This document shows positions 1 to 5,302 of a DNA stretch of 11,397 bases, one piece after another (the stretch's first letter is position 1; every line of letters starts with the position of its first letter). A program made the translations under genes and the position numbers. A model generated the notes under the pieces. The model saw nothing but the letters and a program-made list of their open reading frames with translations. It was not told the DNA's origin and did not search any database. The stretch is from an uncultured delta proteobacterium (GTDB taxonomy: Bacteria > Myxococcota_A > Polyangia > Polyangiales > Ga0077539). Where the stretch lies: positions 1 through 11,397 of the forward strand of contig CAIOSS010000905.1 in NCBI GenBank assembly GCA_903860995.1. Reading direction: 5' to 3'.

Positions 1-609
1 GGCCACCGAGGCCGCCAGCGCCGCCAGCACGGACCACGGGTCGCGCCCCTCGCCCAGCGCCACCGGCGAGCGCCCGCGCCATCGGTCGAGCGCCCGCTCG
101 TCCGGCGCGGCGTGCTCGGCGGGCAGCGCCACGGGCTCGTCCCACCCGGCGATCATCTCCAGCAGCACCGCCCCGGCGGGCGACAGGTCGTAGCCGAGCA
201 CCGCGGCGGGGCGGTGCGCCACGGCGACCCACTCGCGCCCGAAGTACGCCGCGGGAATACCCGATCGGGTAAAGCCCCGCAGCCACGGGCGCACGTTGCG
301 GTTGAGCAGCGTGGCGAGCGTAGCGTCTTCGTAGAGCGCGGCGACGGAGGGCAGCGCGAGGGAGCACCAGAGCGCCCGGCCGCCCACCCAGGCCGCGGTG
401 CCGGTGGTGCGCCGCCGCACGACCTCGGCGGAGGGGGTCACCGCCGCGCGCCGCTGCCGGGCGCCGAGCACCACCGCCGGGCCCTCGACCAGCGAGCAGG
501 CGTGCCACGCCTCGCCGCGGTCGGCCCGGGCGAGGAGCGCGTGGCCCAGCGCCGCGGCAGCGTGGAGGGAACGGGAGGCGATCGGCGCCTGGCGGAGCAG
601 CTGCTCCAT
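1..609 (-). CDS. Biotin/lipoate ligase-like protein (BPL/LPL fold), partial at left edge
   Basis: The reading frame is open from an ATG at 609 down to base 1, giving 203 residues without a stop, so the C-terminus lies outside the window. The pattern resembles the lipoate-protein ligase A/BPL_LPL catalytic fold: VVLGARQ at residues 46-52 (family: xVVLGRxQ), RRRTTG at 65-70 (family: RRxSGGG), a strand WCSLALP at 81-87, and YFGREWVAV at 122-130 followed by GYD. The family joins lipoyl or biotin groups to a lysine of carrier domains in the cytoplasm. Here the glycine-rich loop is altered (TTG, not SGG) and the visible part has no lysine at all, so the usual catalytic lysine is missing. Ligase activity is therefore doubtful. 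It may be a degenerate or repurposed family member. It lies 41 bases after the stop of the gene at 651-1454 and is co-oriented with it, so co-transcription is possible. No clear Shine-Dalgarno sequence precedes the ATG. Confidence 0.6.
   Translation of the reverse strand, partial: MEQLLRQAPIASRSLHAAAALGHALLARADRGEAWHACSLVEGPAVVLGARQRRAAVTPSAEVVRRRTTGTAAWVGGRALWCSLALPSVAALYEDATLATLLNRNVRPWLRGFTRSGIPAAYFGREWVAVAHRPAAVLGYDLSPAGAVLLEMIAGWDEPVALPAEHAAPDERALDRWRGRSPVALGEGRDPWSVLAALAASVA
258..271. repeat. Perfect 14-bp palindrome
   Basis: TACCCGATCGGGTA reads identically on both strands and is centred on GATC. It lies inside the ligase-like gene and creates codons that are rare in this window (CGA, GGT, ATT). 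It could be a protein-binding site, a member of a genome-wide palindrome family, or chance. Nothing in the window decides between these. Confidence 0.45.
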
Positions 610-650
610 GAAAGGGGATGACGGGGTGATCGGTGGGGGTCGGCGGGCGA

Positions 651-1454
651 TCAGCGCATGCCCGGCGGGCGCTCGTTTTCGACGTCGGGCTGGATGACCA
701 CGCCGGGGCCCGTCAGCCGGGGCGATGGCTCGCGCGGGACCACCGCGTTGGTGGTGACCGGCGCGCCGACCTCGATCTGCTGGATGGCCCCGTTGGGCAG
801 GCGGAGACGCAGGGTCTCCGGGGCCTGGAAGGGTGGGAAGTCGACGTAGACGAAGTTGAGCCCCTGGGGGCCGACCTCCTGGGACATCCGGTGCTCGACC
901 TCGGCGCGCATCGCCACCACGAGGTCGACGCCGCCGCGCACGGGGCGCAGGGAGGCGCGGCCCATGGGGGTGTCGAAGGCCTCGGTGATGAGGGGGCGGC
1001 GGTTGTTGGAGAGCGCGATGCGCCCGCCCGCGATGTGGAAGATGCGCTGGAGCGGCGCGCGCGTCTCGGTGACCACCGCGGGGCGCGTCATGGCCACGAA
1101 CAGCCGGCTGCCGCCCGGCACCATCTGGAAGCCCGGCCACGCCACCACGGGGACGCGGGTGGTGCCCAGCCGCGCCATGCGCCGGAAGCCCGGCGGGAGC
1201 GAGCGCACCCCCGGGGTGACCCCGCCGTACTCCTCGGGCCGGTGCGAGCGCCCGCTGTCGATGCGCCGCGTGCCGAGCGTGCGGTCCATCGGCTCGTTGG
1301 TGGCCGAGGGCACCACCCCGATGGTCGACGTGTTGTTGGGCGTGCCCCCCACCACGGTGTAACCGCCCTGCTGGGCCTGCACGGCCGGCGCCCCGAGCGC
1401 GACCACGCCCGCCGCCGCGAGCCCGAGCAACCAGTGCCGCATGGAGTACGTCAT
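651..1454 (-). CDS. Exported protein of unknown function
   Basis: The protein begins MTYSMRHWLLGLAAAG, a typical signal peptide with a basic start, a hydrophobic core and an APAVQA-Q cleavage site near residue 27, so it is exported. The mature part is about 240 residues. It has a Gly/Thr/Asn-rich start (to about residue 70), a central beta-rich stretch (about 85-220) with LFVAMTRP, IALSNNRRP, DTPMGRASLRP and FVYVDFPP, and a Pro-rich tail ending PPGMR. The alternation of short hydrophobic strands, with a DTP-turn and a closing YVDF strand, is reminiscent of the AMIN domain of periplasmic cell-wall or secretin partners. That is only a weak inference; I do not recognise the family. Other in-frame starts lie at 1469, 1442 and 1580. 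The 1580 start would overlap the plus-strand relic and places 42 residues before the signal peptide, so it is unlikely. I chose 1454 because GGAA lies about ten bases upstream, but 1469 is nearly as good. Confidence 0.75.
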   Translation of the reverse strand: MTYSMRHWLLGLAAAGVVALGAPAVQAQQGGYTVVGGTPNNTSTIGVVPSATNEPMDRTLGTRRIDSGRSHRPEEYGGVTPGVRSLPPGFRRMARLGTTRVPVVAWPGFQMVPGGSRLFVAMTRPAVVTETRAPLQRIFHIAGGRIALSNNRRPLITEAFDTPMGRASLRPVRGGVDLVVAMRAEVEHRMSQEVGPQGLNFVYVDFPPFQAPETLRLRLPNGAIQQIEVGAPVTTNAVVPREPSPRLTGPGVVIQPDVENERPPGMR

Positions 1455-1557
1455 CGGTCGGGATTCCATCACGGCGCCCCCCGCGGTGCCAACTTCGCAG
1501 CACCGCCGCCCTCGCCCGGCGAGGGCGCATCGCCAGGACTCCCACAGGAGCGATGGC

Positions 1558-1841
1558 GTGAACCGCTTGGCGAGCGTCACCTTCGCGTGGCTGACCGTGT
1601 ACGTGTCGCTGCTGGTGCAGTTCGCGTTCGTCGGACTCTTCCGCCACGCGCGGGCCGAGGCCCGGTGCTTCGCACTGCGACGCCCACCTCCTCCGGCACG
1701 CCCTCCACGCCGCAGTTCGTCTCGACCACCCCGGGCGCCGCGGAGGCCCGCGTCACGGCCCAGGGCTACATCGACCAGGTGCTCCAGTCGTACGTGTTCC
1801 TGCCGACCTTCTCGCTCTCGCTGGGGTACCGCTTCCTGTAG
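1558..1841 (+). pseudogene. Relic of an outer-membrane beta-barrel protein gene (frame-shifted, probably internally deleted)
   Basis: A GTG at 1558 has AGGAG at 1546-1550, seven bases upstream, which is ideal spacing. The frame starts VNRLASVTFAWLTVYVSLL and ends in ARAEA near residue 35, which looks like a long signal peptide. Its codons end almost entirely in G or C until about 1670, after which that frame turns into proline/arginine-rich nonsense. The codon signature then moves to another frame: from 1680 to the TAG at 1839-1841 every codon ends in G or C, and the peptide ends YVFLPTFSLSLGYRFL. This is the alternating aromatic last strand of an outer-membrane barrel. I infer a dead gene that kept its start and last strand but lost most of its interior and its frame. 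A single sequencing indel would give the same frame change but would not explain the short length. It lies between two minus-strand genes and fills the otherwise gene-free stretch 1455-1862. Confidence 0.5.
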
Positions 1842-1842
1842 C

Positions 1843-1862
1843 GGCGGCGCGCTTCCGTCGCC
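1843..1862. terminator. Hairpin between convergent gene ends, possible two-way terminator
   Basis: GGCGGCG (1843-1849) pairs with CGTCGCC (1856-1862) through seven pairs, one of them G-U, around a six-base loop. It lies directly after the relic stop on plus and directly after the FG-GAP gene stop on minus. There is no T-run, so a classical intrinsic terminator is not shown. Confidence 0.3.
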
Positions 1863-3980
1863 TCAGGCCGGACCGCACGCCACGGTCACCTCCGCGACGT
1901 TGTCCCCCTCGTCGCACTCTCGCGCGGCGCCGCCGTCGTCCACCCGCAGCCAGACCCGCGTCTCCGCCGACGGCGCCGGGATCTCCACGCACACCCGCTC
2001 GCTCTGCCCCGGCGCGAGCACCCGCGTCGTCGCGGCCATCCCGAGCCGCCGCGCGCCCATCGCCGACGGCGCCCGGTCGTAGGCCCCGACGGTCACGGCC
2101 CCCACCGGGGCGTCGCCCTCGTTGCGCACCACCGTGCACACGCTCGCCACGGAGAGCCGGCACGTCGGCGCCTCCGGGGCGCCCGCGAGGTCGGGCGCCA
2201 GCAGGGCCCGGTCGCGCGCCCGGTTGAGCCGGAAGGTGTTGTGCGTCCGCCACGCGGGCGCCTCGCGCCGGGGGATGGTCCCGTCGTCGTTGATGTTGTC
2301 GATGTGGTAGCCGTGCTCGTTCCAGAGCGGGCGCGCGGCCACCCACGAGCCGTCGCCCGACGACCAGATCTCCAGCCCCGGCACCCGCTGCGCGGCCGCC
2401 TCCCCCGCGGGGATGGTGTTGCCCGCGAAGGCCGCGCACTGGTTGGCCCCGAACACGATGTCCGCCTGCCCGTCGCCGTCGGCATCCGCCACGATGGCCT
2501 GCTCGGTGCGCGTCTGGCTCGGGTTGAAGTCCTGGAAGAGAATGCGCCCGGTGCGCCCGTCGAGCACCATGAAGCGCTCCTCGTCGTTGTAGACCACCTC
2601 GCTCGCGCCATCGCCGTTGAAGTCGAACACCGTGCTCGACGTGACGTTGCTCGACGTGTCCTCGGTCACCGTCGCCCAGCGCACGCCCACCGCGACGCAG
2701 TCGGGCCCCACCGCGCGGCAGTCGGGGTCGAAGAGGGTGTACCGATCGCCGCCCGCCACGCCGACCTCCGCGTGCCCGTCGCCGTCGAAGTCCGCCACCG
2801 TCGGCGCGCCGCCCAGCGCCATCGCGCCCTGCAGCGCCGCGCTCCACCGCGAGGCGCCGGTCATCCCGTTGTAGAGGGTGAGCGTGCCGGCGGACATCAC
2901 CGCCACCTCGGGGGCCCCGTCGGCGCCCGCGTTGCCGCGCGCGTCGAGCAGGTCGCCCACCGCCGCGAAGCCCTCGCCGGACCCCATGCGGAAGCGCTGC
3001 GCCCCCGCGGCGTCGTACACCGCCGACCCGGTGATCACCTCCAGGCGCCCGTCGCCGTCGAGGTCGATCACCACGCTCAGGGGCCCCTGCCCGTTGGTGC
3101 CGCGCGTCGCCGCCTGCCAGCGCACCACGCCGGTGCGGCCGTGGAGCACGGCGCCGCCCGCGATCACCTCGGGCACGCCGTCGCCGTCGAGGTCGGCGAT
3201 GCTCACCGAGGGGTTGGCGCCGTTGGCCGCGGTGAGCGGCTCGACCGAGCGCCAGTACAGCCGCCCGTTGCTGCGGTAGGCCGCGAGCCCGAAGCCCGCC
3301 GTCACCGCGACGACCTCCAGCCCGTTGGCGGGGTCGCCGTCGAGGTCGCCGACGGCGGGGTGGCCGTCCCAGCGCAGCCCGAAGGCCGCGGCCTCGTCGT
3401 TGGGCGCGCCGAAGCCGTTCTGCGACCACAGGAGGCGGTGGGGCGCGCGCCCGGAGATCACCCGCAGCGCCGAGCGGGGATAGCCCGACTCGCACGAGAA
3501 GGTCATGAACGCGACCTCGGGGATCTCCTCCTCGCCCGCCCGGGCGCGCACGATGTCCGCGACCACCGGGGTCGAGCACACCTGGTCGGCGCCCGCGAAG
3601 GCCATCCCCGCGGTGGCGCGCCAGTGCAGCCGAAGCGCGGGGCTGCGGAAGGGCTCCGCCGAGGGCGTCACGGTGCAGCGCTGCGGACCGGCGTCGCCCG
3701 CGCCCGCGTCGGCGGAGCTCGCGTCGGCGGAGACCGCGTCGGCGGAGACCGCGTCGGCGGAGACCGCGGCGTCGGTGAGCGCCGCGTCGCCCGGGGTGAT
3801 GTCCGACGCGGCATCGCGGCGGGGGAGGTCCGCGGCGACGGGGCGGTCGCCCGCGAGGTCGTTGGTGGGGCGCGCGTCGAGGCGCGACGCGTCGGGCGCG
3901 AGCACGCCCTCCTCGGGCGCGCAGCCCAGCGCGAGGGCGGCCAGGGCGACGACACACACCGACGGCTCGCGAGCGCTCAT
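1863..3980 (-). CDS. FG-GAP/VCBS repeat lipoprotein
   Basis: This is a 705-residue predicted lipoprotein. A hydrophobic start ends in LALGC with Cys20 as the likely lipidation site, followed by a low-complexity Asp/Ala linker to about residue 100. The body carries repeated calcium-loop motifs of the FG-GAP/VCBS type: VGDLDGD (about 210), IADLDGDG (about 260), VIDLDGDG (about 303), VADFDGDG (about 395), VFDFNGDG (about 450) and VADADGDG (about 496). A looser copy lies near 350. Such repeats fold as beta-propeller blades that bind Ca2+. WNEHGYH...NINDDG (about 552-566) and a following THNTFRLN are a recurring tail in myxobacterial FG-GAP proteins. The last 100 residues look like a CARDB-type Ig-like domain (VRNEGDAPVG; a hydrophobic strand; ECDEGDN). 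The likely role is surface adhesion or binding; the ligand is unknown. The 3980 ATG is the first methionine in frame and places the signal peptide correctly, but the ribosome binding site is weak. Confidence 0.9.
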   Translation of the reverse strand: MSAREPSVCVVALAALALGCAPEEGVLAPDASRLDARPTNDLAGDRPVAADLPRRDAASDITPGDAALTDAAVSADAVSADAVSADASSADAGAGDAGPQRCTVTPSAEPFRSPALRLHWRATAGMAFAGADQVCSTPVVADIVRARAGEEEIPEVAFMTFSCESGYPRSALRVISGRAPHRLLWSQNGFGAPNDEAAAFGLRWDGHPAVGDLDGDPANGLEVVAVTAGFGLAAYRSNGRLYWRSVEPLTAANGANPSVSIADLDGDGVPEVIAGGAVLHGRTGVVRWQAATRGTNGQGPLSVVIDLDGDGRLEVITGSAVYDAAGAQRFRMGSGEGFAAVGDLLDARGNAGADGAPEVAVMSAGTLTLYNGMTGASRWSAALQGAMALGGAPTVADFDGDGHAEVGVAGGDRYTLFDPDCRAVGPDCVAVGVRWATVTEDTSSNVTSSTVFDFNGDGASEVVYNDEERFMVLDGRTGRILFQDFNPSQTRTEQAIVADADGDGQADIVFGANQCAAFAGNTIPAGEAAAQRVPGLEIWSSGDGSWVAARPLWNEHGYHIDNINDDGTIPRREAPAWRTHNTFRLNRARDRALLAPDLAGAPEAPTCRLSVASVCTVVRNEGDAPVGAVTVGAYDRAPSAMGARRLGMAATTRVLAPGQSERVCVEIPAPSAETRVWLRVDDGGAARECDEGDNVAEVTVACGPA
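3706..3765. repeat. Four tandem copies of a 15-bp unit
   Basis: Units begin at 3706, 3721, 3736 and 3751. Three are identical (gcgtcggcggagacc) and the first differs in two bases. On the minus strand they encode the repeated five residues VSADA in the linker of the FG-GAP lipoprotein, at about residues 72-91. The unit is a multiple of three, so copy-number changes would lengthen or shorten the linker without breaking the frame. Confidence 0.9.
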
Positions 3981-4128
3981 GCGGCGGACAGGAACACACC
4001 GACAGCCGCCGTCAACAAGGGCCGCCGGACTTCACCGCCCCGCGGCCAGGCGCCGCGCAGGACAGGCGAGAGGGGGCTGTCAGGTTCTTCCGGGACACCG
4101 ACGCGCCGTGGCGATAGGTCTCCCCACC

Positions 4129-4413
4129 ATGAACGCCAACGGGACCTTCGAGATCACCATGAGCGCCGCCCCCCCCTACGACGTGGTGGAGGGCGTCTCG
4201 CTGGGGCGCGTGAGCAACGACAAGCGTCACCGCACCCGGTTGAGCCCCGGCGGCAGAAGCGACGTCGGGGCAGCGCGTCCATGGGTCGACGGTGTCAAGC
4301 ACGAAGAGCCGCCGCCCGTCGTGTCCGCTGGTGTCGCGCCGCACACGATGTCACCTTCGGGCACATGGGTGACGCTGCCGCACAGCCCTGGATCGACTAC
4401 CAGACCTACCTGA
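4129..4413 (+). pseudogene. Truncated DUF3224 protein
   Basis: From the ATG at 4129 the first 32 residues match the start of DUF3224 proteins well: an NGTFEI strand at 4-9, PPYDVVEGVSLGRVS at 15-29, then DK. In the family this is followed by a conserved HGDLE-type segment and a barrel of about 130 residues in all. Here it turns into HRTRLSPGGR and then unrelated sequence up to a stop at 4413, giving 94 residues. The family's biochemical function is unknown. The frame runs 49 bases into the Uma2 gene. I read this as the 5' remnant of a broken gene, with the break near 4225, rather than a functional short protein. AGGT at 4116-4119, about ten bases before the ATG, may be the old ribosome binding site. 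With the Uma2 gene it accounts for the stretch 3981-4364; the rest of that stretch shows no gene. Confidence 0.6.
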
Positions 4414-4964
4414 CCATCGAACGGGAGGCTGACCAGAGGCACGAGTGGCTCGACGGCCGCGTCTACGCCATGGCCGGCGGGTCGATCGCGCACGGCCAGC
4501 TCGCGGCCCAGATGATCGGGGAGCTGTTGCGCCTCGCTTCCGCTTGCGGGTGTCGGGTCCACACCGCCGACGTGAAGATCCGCGTCCGCGCCACCGGGCT
4601 GGCGACCTACCCCGATGCCTCGGTTGCCTGCGGTCCGACCGAGCTCGACCCCGACGACCGCAACGCGATGGCCAACCCGGCGTTGCTGGTGGAGGTCCTC
4701 TCCGACGGAACCGAGGCCTACGATCGCGGCGACAAGTTCGCGCACTACCGCCAGATCCCCTCGCTACGCGACGTCGTGTTCGTCTCGCAGCACGAGGCGC
4801 GCGTCGAGGTGTACTCCCGCGACCAGGGCGGCCGCTGGGTGCTCAGCACCGCAAACGCCGGGGAGCGCTTCTCGCTGACGGCCATGGACGGTTCGATCGA
4901 GGTCGACCGCGTCTACGCCGACGTCGAGCTCGTCCCCGCGCCACCGCGTGCCGCGCGCGGCTGA
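4365..4964 (+). CDS. Uma2 family endonuclease (DUF820)
   Basis: This 199-residue protein has the full length and motif order of the Uma2/DUF820 family, which has a PD-(D/E)XK restriction-endonuclease-like fold. It shows RHEWLDGRVYAMAGG (25-39), Asp84 in TYPDASVACGP, Glu110 in LLVEVLS, and the signature TEAYDRGDKFAHYRQIPSL (116-134) with Lys124. Asp84, Glu110 and the downstream conserved charged residues form the predicted metal site. The cellular role of these proteins is not established; they are numerous in cyanobacteria and myxobacteria and often spread as single-gene cassettes. The ATG at 4365 is the only in-frame methionine shortly before the conserved core. There is no clear Shine-Dalgarno sequence, and the start sits inside the tail of the broken DUF3224 frame, suggesting that the gene was inserted there. 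No transposase or terminal repeats are visible around it. Confidence 0.9.
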   Translation: MGDAAAQPWIDYQTYLTIEREADQRHEWLDGRVYAMAGGSIAHGQLAAQMIGELLRLASACGCRVHTADVKIRVRATGLATYPDASVACGPTELDPDDRNAMANPALLVEVLSDGTEAYDRGDKFAHYRQIPSLRDVVFVSQHEARVEVYSRDQGGRWVLSTANAGERFSLTAMDGSIEVDRVYADVELVPAPPRAARG

Positions 4965-4993
4965 GAGCCCCGACGGTCACTTCCGCAGCGGCG

Positions 4994-5251
4994 TCAGCGC
5001 TTCGGGAGCTGCGGGTGCACCCGCCCGATGCCACCGGGGACGGGCATCTGCGGGGGAGGCGGCGGCTGCGGGTGGGGCGGCGGCGGCTGCGGTCGGACGC
5101 CGGCGTCCGGCGCCGGAACCGGGTCGGCCCAGGCCTCGGCGAGGCACCCCTGGAGCGCGAGGGCGGTGCCCAGCAGCGCGGCCGCCGTGGGCAGCGTGGT
5201 GGTGGCGCGCGCGGGCGTCGGACGGCGAGGCAGCGGCGGCGGGGGCTTCAT
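4994..5251 (-). CDS. Small proline-rich lipoprotein, hypothetical
   Basis: The reading frame gives 85 residues. A basic, proline-rich start (MKPPPPLPRR) is followed by a hydrophobic run, TAAALLGTALALQGC, ending in a lipobox (LQGC, Cys36). The remaining 49 residues are mostly Pro, Gln and His (RPQPPPPHPQPPPPPQM), ending HPQLPKR. A peptide of this kind would be anchored to a membrane with a short extended tail. I do not recognise a family. The n-region is unusually long. The gene follows the 5303-8164 gene on the same strand with a 51-base gap and could share its transcript, and it converges on the Uma2 gene. The lipobox and the consistent G/C third bases support it, but low-complexity proline runs arise easily in DNA this GC-rich, so confidence is moderate. 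Confidence 0.5.
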   Translation of the reverse strand: MKPPPPLPRRPTPARATTTLPTAAALLGTALALQGCLAEAWADPVPAPDAGVRPQPPPPHPQPPPPPQMPVPGGIGRVHPQLPKR

Positions 5252-5302
5252 CGTTGGGGCCGAGCCTACACCGCGAGAGAGCCGCAGGCGAAGCTGTACC
5301 CC

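Noticed and set aside
3706..3765. Possible CRISPR-like or regulatory repeat
   Set aside because: The units are 15 bp, directly adjacent without spacers and in frame with a coding linker.
1753..3999. Minus-strand 748-codon frame overlapping the FG-GAP gene
   Set aside because: It is an out-of-frame copy of the same strand, Arg/Gly-rich with no motifs; the 1863-3980 frame has the signal peptide and repeats.
2241..4364. Plus-strand open frame upstream of and in frame with Uma2, which would make a 907-residue protein
   Set aside because: The first 708 codons are antisense to the FG-GAP gene and show no domain; only the last 199 residues are the Uma2 protein.
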